DNA of 64,000 nt from Alphaproteobacteria bacterium (GCA_017308375.1 JAFKEW010000044.1:62001-126000), one strand, 5' to 3'. Numbered from the stretch's first letter, positions 31,378 through 41,383 are shown. Program-made: numbers and translations. Notes: generated by a model not told the origin, from the sequence alone.

Positions 31378-33117
31378 ATGGCAAGAGGCGCCACCGCAAC
31401 CGTTACCCCGTCAATCGCAACCCCGTCCCGTGATGATTTCGCGGCCATGCTCGAAGCAAGCTTCGATGCCCAGTCGCCGCAGGAAGGCAATGTCATCAAG
31501 GGCACCATCGTTGCCATTGAAAACGACATGGCTGTGATCGATGTCGGCCTGAAGACCGAAGGCCGCGTGCCTCTCAAGGAATTCTCGATGCCGGGTCAGC
31601 CGGCCAATGTGAAGATCGGCGATGTGGTCGAGGTCTATCTGGAGCGTGTGGAAAACGCGCTTGGCGAGGCCGTCCTCAGCCGTGACAAGGCGCGGCGCGA
31701 GGAAAGCTGGATTCGCCTCGAAAAGGCGTTCAACGACAGCACCCGCGTGCATGGCGTGATCTTCGGCCGCGTCAAGGGCGGTTTCACCGTCGATCTCGAC
31801 GGTGCGGTTGCCTTCCTTCCCGGCTCGCAGGTCGATGTGCGCCCGATGCGCGATGTCGGCCCGCTGATGAACCAGCAGCAGCTTTTCCAGATTCTGAAGA
31901 TGGATCGCCGCCGCGGCAATATCGTGGTGTCGCGCCGTGCCGTGCTGGAAGAACGCCGCGCGGAAGAACGCACCTCGCTCGTCGCCAGCCTGCAGGAAAA
32001 GCAGGTGATCGAAGGCGTGGTGAAGAACATCACCGACTACGGCGCCTTCGTCGATCTGGGCGGTGTGGACGGTCTGTTGCACGTCACCGACATTGCCTGG
32101 CGCCGCGTCAGCCACCCGACCGAGGTGCTGAGCGTCGGCCAGACCGTGACGGTGCAGATCATCAAGATCAATCACGATACCCAGCGCATCAGCCTCGGCA
32201 TGAAGCAGTTGCAGACCGATCCGTGGGAAGGCGTCGGCGCCAAATATCCGGTCGGCGCGCGCTTCAGCGGCAAGGTCACCAATGTCACCGATTACGGTGC
32301 TTTTGTGGAGTTGGAGCCGGGTGTCGAAGGTCTCGTCCATGTCTCCGAAATGAGCTGGGTGAAGAAGAACGTGGCCCCGTCGAAGATCGTCAATCCGGGT
32401 CAGGATGTGGATGTGCAGGTGCTGGAAGTCGATTCCAACAAGCGCCGCATCAGCCTCGGCCTGAAACAGTGCATGGACAATCCGTGGCAGGCCTTCGCGG
32501 TCAGCAATCCGCCGGGCAGCACGATCGAAGGCGAGATCAAGTCGATCACCGAATTCGGCCTCTTCGTCGGCCTCGACAACGATATCGACGGCATGGTGCA
32601 TCTCTCCGATTTGTCGTGGGACAAGCCGGGCGAGCAGGCGGTTGCCGACTATCAGAAGGGTCAGGTGGTTCAGGCCAAGGTGCTCGACATCGATCCGGAA
32701 AAGGAACGCGTCAGCCTCGGAATCAAGCAGCTTGAAAGCGACCCGATGGACAAGGTCGGTCCGCTGCGCAAGGGCAATGTCGTCACCGTCACGGTCACCG
32801 AAGTGAACGATGGCGGCGTCGAAGTCAGCCTGACCGATGGCGTGAAGGCGTTCATCCGCCGTTCCGACCTCGCCCGCGACCGCGCCGATCAGCGCCCCGA
32901 ACGTTTCGGCGTCGGCGACAAGATCGATGCGATGGTAACGAGCATCGACAAGGCCAGCCGCAGGATTTCGCTCTCCATCAAGGCGCGCGAAATATCGGAA
33001 GAGAAGGATGCCGTGGCGCAATACGGTTCCTCCGATTCCGGTGCTTCGCTGGGCGACATTCTGGGCGCTGCGCTGCGCAGGAAGTCCGGCAGCGACGGCG
33101 ATGGAGACGACGAATAA
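31378..33117 (+). CDS. rpsA: 30S ribosomal protein S1
   Basis: 579 residues with six S1 RNA-binding repeats (about 38-105, 120-190, 205-275, 290-362, 377-450, 463-530), each with a G-x-V-x-x-x-x-x-x-GAFV or similar core. ATG 31378 follows an aggag site; an in-frame TTG at 31348 would add ten residues. An alanine-threonine-rich N-tail and an acidic C-tail (SDGDGDDE) are normal for the class. A strong terminator follows. Confidence 0.95.
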   Translation: MARGATATVTPSIATPSRDDFAAMLEASFDAQSPQEGNVIKGTIVAIENDMAVIDVGLKTEGRVPLKEFSMPGQPANVKIGDVVEVYLERVENALGEAVLSRDKARREESWIRLEKAFNDSTRVHGVIFGRVKGGFTVDLDGAVAFLPGSQVDVRPMRDVGPLMNQQQLFQILKMDRRRGNIVVSRRAVLEERRAEERTSLVASLQEKQVIEGVVKNITDYGAFVDLGGVDGLLHVTDIAWRRVSHPTEVLSVGQTVTVQIIKINHDTQRISLGMKQLQTDPWEGVGAKYPVGARFSGKVTNVTDYGAFVELEPGVEGLVHVSEMSWVKKNVAPSKIVNPGQDVDVQVLEVDSNKRRISLGLKQCMDNPWQAFAVSNPPGSTIEGEIKSITEFGLFVGLDNDIDGMVHLSDLSWDKPGEQAVADYQKGQVVQAKVLDIDPEKERVSLGIKQLESDPMDKVGPLRKGNVVTVTVTEVNDGGVEVSLTDGVKAFIRRSDLARDRADQRPERFGVGDKIDAMVTSIDKASRRISLSIKAREISEEKDAVAQYGSSDSGASLGDILGAALRRKSGSDGDGDDE

Positions 33118-33162
33118 AAACACGGTTTACGAACCGTTAGCCGCAGATGCGGCGTTAACGAT

Positions 33163-33201
33163 AAACGGCGTGGGAGAGGTGTTCTTCCGCGCCGTTTTTT
33201 T
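33163..33201 (+). terminator. Intrinsic terminator after rpsA
   Basis: aaacggcg (33163-33170) pairs with cgccgttt (33190-33197), followed by a T-run to 33201. Confidence 0.85.
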
Positions 33202-33336
33202 GTGGTTCCACAGGTTTTGCCGCACCATCCGCATCCGCGCGATTAACACTGCGTTATGCTGAGATTTCTAAAATGGCGTTGCATTCAGCATCGGCGGGAC
33301 TGTTCGCGCCCGCGGGCGACATGGGAAAAGTGCCGC

Positions 33337-35031
33337 ATGGTCAGCGCGACCGCCAATCCATTGCTACGGCGTAACGGGGGGCCATCCCTCTTCGCGCTTC
33401 TGGCGCTGGCGCTGCTTACGTTCGGCGCGGTGTGGTCCACCGTCCGGCTCAGCGGTCACGCGGGCCCGGTTGCGGCGATCTGGTTTGCCAACGCGATCTG
33501 TCTTGTCTTCCTGCTGCGGCAGCGCCGCCGCTACTGGTATCAGCTTCTCATCACCGCCGCTGTGGCGAACATGTTTGCCTTCTTCCTGGTGGGCGATACC
33601 CCGGTTGCGGCGGTGGTCTACACCGTGTGCAATATCGGCGAGACGCTGGCCGTCGCGATCCCGATGCGGGTCTTCCGCGTCGATCGCGCCTTTACCCGGC
33701 CCAGCGCGCTTCTGATCTTCTATGCGCTTGCCGGCGGGCCGGCGCCACTCGTCGGCGCGTTCTCCAGCGCGGCTTATATGTACTTCACGCAAGATTCGTC
33801 CTTCTGGTCCGCGACGATGCTCTGGTACGGCGCCGACGCGCTCGGGCTCTGCATTCTGGTGCCGCCCCTGATGACCGTGGATATGGCGTCGCTGAAGGCC
33901 ATGTTCCGCCGCGATCAATGCGTGCATTCGCTGCTCTTGATCGGTGTTGTGCTGGCGGTGATCGGGATCAACTGGAAGGCGCCGAGTTATCCGCTCGCTT
34001 TCCTGTTCTTTCCCGCCGTGGTGCTGCTTACCTTTCAGCGCGGTTTTGCCGGGGGCGCGATCGGCCTTGCCCTGTCGGCAGGCTATCTGGTCGCGCCGGT
34101 CCTGCTTGGAAACGCCACCACCGGCCTCAGGGAACATTCGGTTCGCGAGCAGTTGATCATCGTCGAAATCTTCGTCGCGGTGATCAGTTTCACGGTGATC
34201 CTGATCGGTGCCGCGCTTGAGGAACGGCGCAGGCTCGAACGCGGCCTCGCCGCGGCCATCGGCCGGGCGGAGAATTCGCGCGAGGAAGCGCTGGTGGCAA
34301 AAGATGCCGCCGAAAACGCCAGCCGCTCGAAATCCATGTTCCTGGCCAATATGAGCCACGAACTGCGCACGCCGCTGAACGCGGTGATCGGGTTCGCGCA
34401 GTTGATGCGGGGCGAAATGTTCGGCCCGCTGGGCGATGCGCGCTACCGCGAATATGCCGGTGTGATTCAGGATGCGGGTCAGCATCTGCTCGCCCTGATC
34501 AACGACATCCTCGACATGTCGAAGATCGAGGCGGGAAAATTCGAACTCAACCGCGAACGGGTTTCCGTTGGCGCCGTCGTCAGCGAATGTGCGGCGCTGA
34601 TGCACGAACAGGCCGCCCAGGGGCAGGTGAACCTGTCGGTCAACCTGCCGCCGGAGCCGCTTTTTGCCCTGGCCGATCGCCGCGCGATGAAGCAGATCGC
34701 GCTGAACCTGTTGTCCAACGCGGTGAAATTCACGCCCGCCGGCGGCCGCGTCGATGTCAGCGTCGGTGCCTCCGGCGGGGTTTTGCGCATTTCGGTGCGC
34801 GACACCGGCATGGGGATTCCCGCCGATCAGCTTGCGCGGATCGGCAATCCGTTCGTTCAGCTTCGCAACAGCGCGGGCTCATCCCAGCCCGGCACCGGCC
34901 TTGGGCTCGCGCTCGTGCGTGCGCTGGCCGAAATGCACAATGGCCGCGTGCAGATCGAAAGCGTGGAGGGGCAGGGCACCACGGTCAGTGTCGAAATCCC
35001 GGCCATCGAAGCCGAAAGCGTGGCCGCCTGA
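33337..35031 (+). CDS. MASE1-domain sensor histidine kinase
   Basis: Eight or so membrane helices (residues about 15-295) form a MASE1-type sensor with no evident periplasmic loop of size. A short coiled coil leads to a HisKA domain with His341 in ANMSHELRTPLNAVIGF and a HATPase domain with N-box NLLSNAVKF, DTGMGIP and GTGLGLALV. 564 residues from ATG 33337; an ATG at 33256 would add 27 implausible residues. No response regulator is adjacent, so this is an orphan kinase. Signal unknown. Confidence 0.88.
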   Translation: MVSATANPLLRRNGGPSLFALLALALLTFGAVWSTVRLSGHAGPVAAIWFANAICLVFLLRQRRRYWYQLLITAAVANMFAFFLVGDTPVAAVVYTVCNIGETLAVAIPMRVFRVDRAFTRPSALLIFYALAGGPAPLVGAFSSAAYMYFTQDSSFWSATMLWYGADALGLCILVPPLMTVDMASLKAMFRRDQCVHSLLLIGVVLAVIGINWKAPSYPLAFLFFPAVVLLTFQRGFAGGAIGLALSAGYLVAPVLLGNATTGLREHSVREQLIIVEIFVAVISFTVILIGAALEERRRLERGLAAAIGRAENSREEALVAKDAAENASRSKSMFLANMSHELRTPLNAVIGFAQLMRGEMFGPLGDARYREYAGVIQDAGQHLLALINDILDMSKIEAGKFELNRERVSVGAVVSECAALMHEQAAQGQVNLSVNLPPEPLFALADRRAMKQIALNLLSNAVKFTPAGGRVDVSVGASGGVLRISVRDTGMGIPADQLARIGNPFVQLRNSAGSSQPGTGLGLALVRALAEMHNGRVQIESVEGQGTTVSVEIPAIEAESVAA

Positions 35032-35146
35032 TATCCGTTTCTTCTAACGCCGTTTCATTACCCGTCAGGTAATCGCTTCATGCTGCCGCGGGCGGCACAC
35101 TCCTTCGCATATGGCATCCCCCGATGCCGCCATGAAGGAGAAAATC

Positions 35147-35518
35147 ATGATCGATGCAGACAATACTGTCGCCCGTTATCTCGCCGCCTGGAACGAGCGC
35201 GATGCCGGTGAACGCCGCGCGCTTATCACGGAAACCTATACCGGCGATGCGATCTATCTCGACCCGCATCGCCGGGGCGAAGGCCATGAAGGGCTGGAGA
35301 CGATGATCGCCGCCGTCCACGGCCAGTTTCCGCCCGCTTACCGCTTCCGGCTGAAGGGCGCGGTGGATGCCTATGGCGATCGCGCCCGGTTTCAGTGGGA
35401 GGCGGGCGGCCAATCCGGCGCGCCGCTTCATTTCGCAGGCACCGATTTCATCGAGATCGCTGCCGACGGGCGCATTCGCTCCGTCACCGGCTTTGTCGAT
35501 GCGATGCCGGCAGCCTGA
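35147..35518 (+). CDS. SnoaL/NTF2-like protein
   Basis: 123 residues; ATG 35147 lies seven bases after aaggag. VARYLAAWNERDAGERRALI, then YLDPHRRGEGHEGL, and a C-terminal FAGTDFIEIAADGRIRSVTGF are the cone-fold pattern of NTF2-like proteins (polyketide cyclase or limonene epoxide hydrolase relatives). Role unknown; probably controlled by the regulator just downstream, a frequent pair. Confidence 0.85.
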   Translation: MIDADNTVARYLAAWNERDAGERRALITETYTGDAIYLDPHRRGEGHEGLETMIAAVHGQFPPAYRFRLKGAVDAYGDRARFQWEAGGQSGAPLHFAGTDFIEIAADGRIRSVTGFVDAMPAA

Positions 35519-35599
35519 TCCTGCATGCTCTGGCCGGCCCCTTCCTGCGCTGGCGGGAAGGGGCCTTGCCGCTTCGGAAGTGGCACTAAGGAATTTCCG

Positions 35600-36421
35600 A
35601 TGCAGATGTCTTATGCTGGTCCGATGAACGGCAATGTGGCCCGGATCGGCGACCAGCTTCGTGTGTGGCGTCAACGCAGGCGCCTGAGCCAGCTTGCGCT
35701 CGCCGCCGAGGCGGAGATTTCGCCGCGGCATTTAAGCTTTGTGGAAACCGGCCGCTCCCGGCCCAGCCGCGAAATGATCCTCAACCTGTCCGAACAACTG
35801 CGCATTCCGCCGCGCGAACGCAATGTGCTGCTGGTGGCCGCGGGGTACGCGCCGATTTTTCCGGAGCGTGATCTGGCTGATCCTGCCCTTGCCGCGGCGC
35901 GTGCCGCGATGGAAACGCTTCTGGAGGCGCACAAGCCCTTTCCCGCCTTTGCGCTGGACCGGCACTGGAACGTGGTGGCGTCGAACGGTTCCTTGCCGCG
36001 GCTTTATGATGGCGTTGCCGGAGATCTGTTGCAGCCGCCGGTCAATGTCATGCGGCTCAGCCTGCATCCAAAGGGGCTGGCGCCACGCATCGCCAATCTG
36101 CCGGAATGGCGCGCCCACCTGCTCGCCCGTCTCAAACAACAGGTGGAGGCAAGCGCCGATCCCGTTCTGGTTTCGCTGCTGGAGGAGTTGCAGGCCTATC
36201 CGGCACCCGCCGCGGATCGCCCGCATACGCCGCAATCCGTCCTGGTGCCGTTGAAGCTCGAAAGTGCTGCGGGCCTGCTGTCTTTCGTCAGCACCACCAC
36301 CGTGTTCGGCACGCCGGTCGATGTCACATTAACCGAACTGGCGCTCGAAACATTTTTTCCGGCCGATGCGGAAACCCGTGCCCGCGTTGCGCGGCTCTCC
36401 CATGAAATGGCGGAAGGATAG
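35600..36421 (+). CDS. XRE-family regulator with MmyB-type ligand-binding domain
   Basis: 273 residues. Helix-turn-helix at about residues 18-70 (LRVWRQRRRLSQLALAAEAE, HLSFVETGRSRPSREM), then a PAS-like MmyB/MLTR domain (FPAFALDRHWNVVASN, PPVNVMRLSLHPKGLAP). Members often bind fatty-acyl-type ligands. ATG 35600 has aagga upstream. Likely regulates the NTF2-like gene beside it. Confidence 0.9.
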   Translation: MQMSYAGPMNGNVARIGDQLRVWRQRRRLSQLALAAEAEISPRHLSFVETGRSRPSREMILNLSEQLRIPPRERNVLLVAAGYAPIFPERDLADPALAAARAAMETLLEAHKPFPAFALDRHWNVVASNGSLPRLYDGVAGDLLQPPVNVMRLSLHPKGLAPRIANLPEWRAHLLARLKQQVEASADPVLVSLLEELQAYPAPAADRPHTPQSVLVPLKLESAAGLLSFVSTTTVFGTPVDVTLTELALETFFPADAETRARVARLSHEMAEG

Positions 36422-36427
36422 GGCGTT

Positions 36428-38281
36428 TCACCCCTTCGGCAGCGGCCCGATGGAGAACAGATCGCGCTCGCCCAGCTCCGCGCTGCGGCGGCGCTCCAGT
36501 TCCTGGGTATACCGCCGCAGGCCATAGGCTTCCGTCATGTAACCGACGATCTCGCGTTCGCTGCGGGAAGACAGAACCGGAAGCGATTCTGTTTCGTTCT
36601 GCTCGAACCGCGTCAGCGCCGCGCGCACATTCTCGCCCGGCAGCAGAAAGATATCCGGTGCTGTGGCCAGCGCTTCCACGGTGGCCGTGCGCGCCTCGTT
36701 GTCCAGCGCCGGATCATGCACCTTCGCCATGTCCAGACTGCCGGCATATTTCCCGTCGCCATCGGTGACGTAGACACGTTTCACGCTTCCGGGCGGATAG
36801 CGTCGTCGCAGCATGTCCACGCTCATGTCACCGGCCACCACCTTGGGGTCGGACCGCATCAGCCGGTTCACGGTCAGATCGGTAATCCAGCCGATGTCGT
36901 GCGCACCGCGTATGCCGAGGCCGCGCTGGTGAAAACGCCAGGTGGAAAACGAAAAGCCGAAGGTCAGCCGCACGATGGTGGAGGCGACCACCACGCCGAC
37001 CACCACGCCAACGGTGACCGGGAAATCTCCCGTGGCTTCCAGAACCAGGAACACCATGGTCAATGGCGCGCCCACGATCGCGGCGGCAACCGATCCCATG
37101 CCGACCAGCATGAAGGCGGTGCGTTCACGCGCCAGTTCGGGCATCAGCAATGTCACCGCGGCCGCGAACGCGGCACCAAACAGACAGCCCAGAAAAAGCG
37201 AGGAACTGAACAATCCGCCGCGAAAGCCGGAACCGACGGAGACGGCCGCCGCGATCAGTTTCGCCGCCAGCAGCGCCAGCAACGGCACCAGCGCCCAGCC
37301 GATTTCGAAATGATACTGAATGGCGCCATGGCCGCTGCCCAGCACCTGCGGGAAGTAGAGCGCGATACCGGAAAGCACCAGGCCGCCGATTGCCGGCCGC
37401 ATCCAGTCCGGCACCTTGGCCTGCCGCAACAGCCGTTCCGACCATGTCACACTGGTCATCGCGGCAATGGCAAGGGCCGCCGCCAGAATTCCCATCAATC
37501 CGAACAGCAGATAGCTTTGCGTATCCAGATGCACATGGCCCACCACCGCAAACCACGGCTCCGGCGGGGCAAGGGCGCGTTGCACCAATGTTGCGCTCAC
37601 CGCGGCCACCGCCACCGGCGCCAGCGCATTGATGGTGTAATTGCCGAGGATCAGCTCGAAGCCGTAAAACGCACCGGCCAGCGGTGCGTTGAACGCCGCC
37701 GCAATGGCCGCGGCAGCGCCCGCGGTGACGAACATGCGCTGATCGGTGCGCCGCAGCCTGAGATATTGCCCGATGCGCGAATAAAGCCCGGCGCCAAGCT
37801 GGCTATAGCCCGCCTCCATACCGAGGGAGGCACCGGCACCATTGGAAATCACCGTCGCCGTCGTCAGCCTGATGCTGTCGCGTAGGCTCATGCGCCCGCC
37901 GTAAAGCGCGTTCGCTTCCACCGGGTCTACAATATCGCCCGCGCCATAGCGGCGTGCCGCCATCGCCAGCAATCCCAGCAGAAGCCCGCCCGCCGCCGGC
38001 ACGATCGCGATGCTCAGCCGGTCGATATCGATGCCCATGCTCAGCATCAGATTGCCGCGCAGATGAAAATTGGTTTTGTGCAGCAACTCCACGATACGGC
38101 GCAGGAAATCGACAATCCCGCCGGTCAGGGCCCCGATGATGGCGCAGGCCAGAATCTGCCCCACATCGCTGGAGCGCAGGTCGCGCTTTATCGTGGCGGT
38201 GGCCAGCCTCAGCAGCCTGGCCAGTTCGGTAAGCTGCGATAGGGCGGAGCGGGAGCGGAGGGAGCGGGCCTCAGGTTTCAT
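36428..38281 (-). CDS. ClC-family chloride channel/transporter with CBS pair
   Basis: 617 residues from ATG 38281 (a GTG at 38332 would add 17). About ten to twelve membrane helices then two CBS domains (about 450-575). The ion-path signatures deviate from EriC: where GREGP is usual the sequence reads GASLGMEAG, and where GGIFAPSL is usual it reads GGLFSSSL. Such variants form a recognisable bacterial subgroup, with ion choice not established. Convergent with the XRE regulator, six bases apart. Confidence 0.88.
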   Translation of the reverse strand: MKPEARSLRSRSALSQLTELARLLRLATATIKRDLRSSDVGQILACAIIGALTGGIVDFLRRIVELLHKTNFHLRGNLMLSMGIDIDRLSIAIVPAAGGLLLGLLAMAARRYGAGDIVDPVEANALYGGRMSLRDSIRLTTATVISNGAGASLGMEAGYSQLGAGLYSRIGQYLRLRRTDQRMFVTAGAAAAIAAAFNAPLAGAFYGFELILGNYTINALAPVAVAAVSATLVQRALAPPEPWFAVVGHVHLDTQSYLLFGLMGILAAALAIAAMTSVTWSERLLRQAKVPDWMRPAIGGLVLSGIALYFPQVLGSGHGAIQYHFEIGWALVPLLALLAAKLIAAAVSVGSGFRGGLFSSSLFLGCLFGAAFAAAVTLLMPELARERTAFMLVGMGSVAAAIVGAPLTMVFLVLEATGDFPVTVGVVVGVVVASTIVRLTFGFSFSTWRFHQRGLGIRGAHDIGWITDLTVNRLMRSDPKVVAGDMSVDMLRRRYPPGSVKRVYVTDGDGKYAGSLDMAKVHDPALDNEARTATVEALATAPDIFLLPGENVRAALTRFEQNETESLPVLSSRSEREIVGYMTEAYGLRRYTQELERRRSAELGERDLFSIGPLPKG

Positions 38282-38546
38282 CGGGTCTCGAGACGCGGTG
38301 CACCCAAAACGGCACCCAAAATCCAGTTGCACGAATTAAAGCCGGATCGTGACGGTTCCAAGGCCAAACTGCTGGCGTAGAGCTGGTAGAGCGCCACCTT
38401 CACCATAAAACTGTCATGTCCTGTTACAACATTACCGCCGTTAACGCCGTATTTCGCCCGGCCCCATACTTGGCCCGCCCCTTGCTGCCTTTACGAACAG
38501 AAGGCCGGCTGACAGGTCTCGTAACATAAGCGTTGGGGTTGAGCGT

Positions 38547-39167
38547 ATGGTTAAGAACAGATTTTTGAGTTTTGCGGCCGCCGCCGCCATCATCGCTTTT
38601 GCCGGCTCTGCGACAGCGGCGCCCATCACAACGGCGCCGGAAACGATTGTCGCCAACGGCAACGTGAAACTGGTCTATATCGGCGCCTTGGCCGGGGACA
38701 AAAGCTATCTGTCTCTGGCGGGCGGGCCGTCCAAAATCTTCTGCAACAATGCGATGAGCGGCTGTGCCGCCAGCACCGCGGGTCAGGTTGCCGATCTCGG
38801 CACGCTCAGCGGCCCGCTGGTCTTCACGATGAAGGATACCAGTGTCATCAACCTGTTCGACACCGCGAACCTGGCGTCGGACGGCTTCTACCACGCCAAT
38901 GTGGTGTCGAATTATGCCGATCTCGGCATTTTCGCGGAGCCTGCCGGGCTTGATGCGCTGATCTCGTCCCTGTCGTCGGGGCCGGGCGCGCTCGTCCGCT
39001 ACGTCGGCTTCGAAGACCGGCTGCATGGCGATTACGACTACAACGACTTCGTCTTCGCCGTGATTTCCACGCCGTTGCAGAACAATCCCGTGCCCGAACC
39101 CGCCACGCTGGGGCTTCTGGGCGCCGGGCTGCTCGGCTTGCGTCTTCACAGGCGGCGCCGGGCCTGA
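38547..39167 (+). CDS. PEP-CTERM sorting-signal exported protein (DUF4114-like)
   Basis: 206 residues. Signal peptide 1-25 (AAPIT cleavage region). Body strand-rich with FEDRLHGDYDYNDFVF (about 155-170), the DUF4114 calcium-binding-like motif. The C-terminus has the sorting signal VPEP at 182-185, a hydrophobic helix and an RRRR end, a substrate for exosortase. No exosortase gene in the window. Expected on the surface or in exopolysaccharide matrix. Confidence 0.92.
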   Translation: MVKNRFLSFAAAAAIIAFAGSATAAPITTAPETIVANGNVKLVYIGALAGDKSYLSLAGGPSKIFCNNAMSGCAASTAGQVADLGTLSGPLVFTMKDTSVINLFDTANLASDGFYHANVVSNYADLGIFAEPAGLDALISSLSSGPGALVRYVGFEDRLHGDYDYNDFVFAVISTPLQNNPVPEPATLGLLGAGLLGLRLHRRRRA

Positions 39168-39230
39168 AGCGCGAGTCTGGGTCAGTTTTTCAGGGCCAAA
39201 TTTCGGGGGCCAAGATTCAGGGGGCGGCTG

Positions 39231-39270
39231 CACCCGGCAAGGGCGATACGCTTTTGCCGGGTGTTGTGTT
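39231..39270 (+). terminator. Intrinsic terminator after the PEP-CTERM gene
   Basis: Ten-base-pair stem cacccggcaa (39231-39240) with ttgccgggtg (39254-39263), then ttgtgttt. Confidence 0.8.
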
Positions 39271-39457
39271 TCGGGGTGGGCCAGTGGCCAGGCCGGATGG
39301 ACTACCGCCCCTCGGAAACGTCAACGGTTACAGCCCGATAGGCCGGTTTTCGCGATAATCGGCTGAGCGGTTACGGGCCGGGGCAAATGTTGGCGGCGTT
39401 TGCTGCGTGATTTCCGCCACGGCCCCAAAAAAGCACTGAAACTTCAGTGGCTTCCAT

Positions 39458-39486
39458 TGACTCATCTGTGCAACCTGACAACAATT
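39458..39486 (+). promoter_or_regulatory. Promoter candidate for ihfB
   Basis: ttgact (39458-39463), 17-base spacer, aacaat (39481-39486). Start of transcription would be near 39493, about 50 bases before the ATG. Confidence 0.45.
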
Positions 39487-39545
39487 CCATCTGTCGCAGC
39501 AGACTCGGCCAATTCTCGATGCGGGGCTGCTCGAAGGGGCGGGGA

Positions 39546-39830
39546 ATGATCAAATCCGAATTGGTTGCCAAGCTGACACAGCGTTATCCACATCTCTATC
39601 ACCGCGATGTGGAACGGATCGTGTCCACTGTGCTGGATAAGATTACGGAATCTCTTGCCTCTGGCCATCGTGTGGAACTGCGTGGTTTCGGTGCTTTTTC
39701 GGTCAAGGTGCGGCCTGCGCGTCAGGGCCGCAATCCGCGCACGGGCGAACCCGTAACGGTCGAAGAAAAGCGCGCGCCCTTCTTTCGCACCGGCAAGGAA
39801 TTGCGGGAGCGGTTGAACACCGGCAAGTAA
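39546..39830 (+). CDS. ihfB: Integration host factor beta subunit
   Basis: 94 residues of the HU/IHF DNA-bending family. [23 protein letters not shown] start, [23 protein letters not shown] carrying the beta-arm and the proline that intercalates in [15 protein letters not shown] end. The frame extends upstream but ATG 39546 gives the normal size. Located not far after rpsA, the conserved pairing. Confidence 0.95.
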   Translation: MIKSELVAKLTQRYPHLYHRDVERIVSTVLDKITESLASGHRVELRGFGAFSVKVRPARQGRNPRTGEPVTVEEKRAPFFRTGKELRERLNTGK

Positions 39831-39913
39831 GCTGTTGGGCAAACGGCCCAGCTGGCAGCCTTGCGCTCTGGCAGCCTTGCGCTGCCGCCGCCGGCGGACT
39901 ATCACCCCCGCTG

Positions 39914-40633
39914 ATGACAGGCGCCCGATTCCCGAACCCGATCTTCGCCGCACTCGATACGCCGGATTTGGGCAAGGCTCTCGAAATCGGGCGGGCCATC
40001 AAGCCCTATGTCGGCGGCCTCAAAGTCGGCCTCGAATTCATCACCGCCCAGGGGCCGCAAGGTATCCGGGCGATTATCGGCCTCGGTGTGCCGGTTTTTG
40101 CCGACACCAAATTCCACGATATTCCGAACACGGTTGGCGGCGCCTCGCGCGCGATCTCGGCGCTCGATATCGCGATGTTCAATATTCACGTCTCCGGCGG
40201 TGCCGCCATGATCCGCGCCGCGGTGGAGGCTGCCCGCGCCGCACCCGCCCGCCCGAAGGTGCTGGGCGTCACCGTGCTGACCAGCATGAACGATGACGAT
40301 CTGGTGCAGGTGCGCCAGCAGGGGCCGCTCCCGGCCCAGGTGAAGCATCTGGCGGGTCTGGCGCAGGCCAACGGGCTTGACGGCGTGGTTTGCAGCCCGC
40401 GGGAGATTGCGCTGGTCCGCGCGGCCTGCGGCCCCGATTTCCTGATCGTGACGCCGGGTGTGCGCCCGGCCGGCGCGGCCATTGGCGATCAACGCCGGGT
40501 GATGACACCGGCGGAAGCGGTCGCGGCAGGGGCCGACATTCTTGTCATCGGCCGGCCGATCACGGCTGCGGCCAATCCGGCCGAAGCGGCAAAAGCGATT
40601 GCAGCCGAAATCGCTGCACCCGCCGGGGCCTGA
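39914..40633 (+). CDS. pyrF: Orotidine 5'-phosphate decarboxylase
   Basis: Last step of UMP synthesis. 239-residue TIM barrel; FAALDTPDL near residue 11, GLKVGLEF (about 35), FADTKFHDIPNT (about 62-73) with the catalytic D-K-D set, and VTPGVRP then GADILVIGRPI for phosphate binding. Just upstream, a 16-base word (ctggcagccttgcgct) is repeated side by side at 39851-39882. Confidence 0.95.
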   Translation: MTGARFPNPIFAALDTPDLGKALEIGRAIKPYVGGLKVGLEFITAQGPQGIRAIIGLGVPVFADTKFHDIPNTVGGASRAISALDIAMFNIHVSGGAAMIRAAVEAARAAPARPKVLGVTVLTSMNDDDLVQVRQQGPLPAQVKHLAGLAQANGLDGVVCSPREIALVRAACGPDFLIVTPGVRPAGAAIGDQRRVMTPAEAVAAGADILVIGRPITAAANPAEAAKAIAAEIAAPAGA

Positions 40634-40717
40634 GCCGCGTTTCCTTTCCTTGATTTCCTTGTGCCTGGCGGCGATAAGCGGCGCCCGCCCTCCGGCGGGA
40701 AACCTGTGCGGGTGACG

Positions 40718-41383
40718 ATGAGTTTGCTGGTTAAAATCTGCGGCGTGAACTCGCTCGAAGCGGCCGATGCCACGGTCCGCGCGGGCGCGGATTTTGCCGG
40801 GCTGAATTTCTATGCCCGTTCGCCCCGCAACGTCCGGCCCGATGTCGCCCACGCCCTGGCGGAGCGTATGCGCGGCCGCCTGCGTCTGGTGGCTGTGTTG
40901 TGCGATCCCAGCGATGCCGATCTTCAGGACGTGATTGCCGCCGCGGCACCGGATTTCATCCAGTTTCACGGCTCCGAAACGCCGGAACGGGTGGGCGAGG
41001 TTCGCAGCCGCTTCGGCCTGCCGGTGATCAAGGCCATCGCGGTGGCTGATGCCTCCGACCTTGCCAGCCCATCGCCTTACGAACAGGTGGCCGACATGCT
41101 GCTGTTCGATGCCAAACCGGCTTCGGGCGCCGACCGGACAGGCGGTTACGGCACCCCGTTCGACTGGCAGATTCTGCGCGGGCGGAAATTCGCCCGGCCC
41201 TGGCTTCTGGCTGGCGGGCTGGATTCGGAAAATGTCGGCCGCGCCTTGCGCATTTGCGATGCGCCCGGCGTGGATACCGCCTCCGGCGTTGAAACCGCGC
41301 CCGGCGTGAAGGATGTCAATCTGATCGCCGAATTCGTGCAGACCGCCCGCAACGCCAGGCTGGCCGAAGGGGCCGAAATATGA
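40718..41383 (+). CDS. trpF: Phosphoribosylanthranilate isomerase
   Basis: Third step of tryptophan synthesis. 221-residue barrel: [13 protein letters not shown] with the catalytic Cys at the start, [14 protein letters not shown] (about 28-41), [15 protein letters not shown], and [16 protein letters not shown] near 190-205. ATG 40718 is chosen over the upstream frame. TGA overlaps the trpB start (ATGA). Confidence 0.95.
   Translation: MSLLVKICGVNSLEAADATVRAGADFAGLNFYARSPRNVRPDVAHALAERMRGRLRLVAVLCDPSDADLQDVIAAAAPDFIQFHGSETPERVGEVRSRFGLPVIKAIAVADASDLASPSPYEQVADMLLFDAKPASGADRTGGYGTPFDWQILRGRKFARPWLLAGGLDSENVGRALRICDAPGVDTASGVETAPGVKDVNLIAEFVQTARNARLAEGAEI

Larger units (their letters stand above)
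39168..39545. other. Intergenic region before ihfB
   Basis: 378 bases without a gene. It holds the PEP-CTERM gene terminator (39231-39263) and, near the right end, the ihfB promoter candidate (39458-39486). Short gggccaa/ggggccaag repeats around 39193-39213 are the only other structure. Confidence 0.6.
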
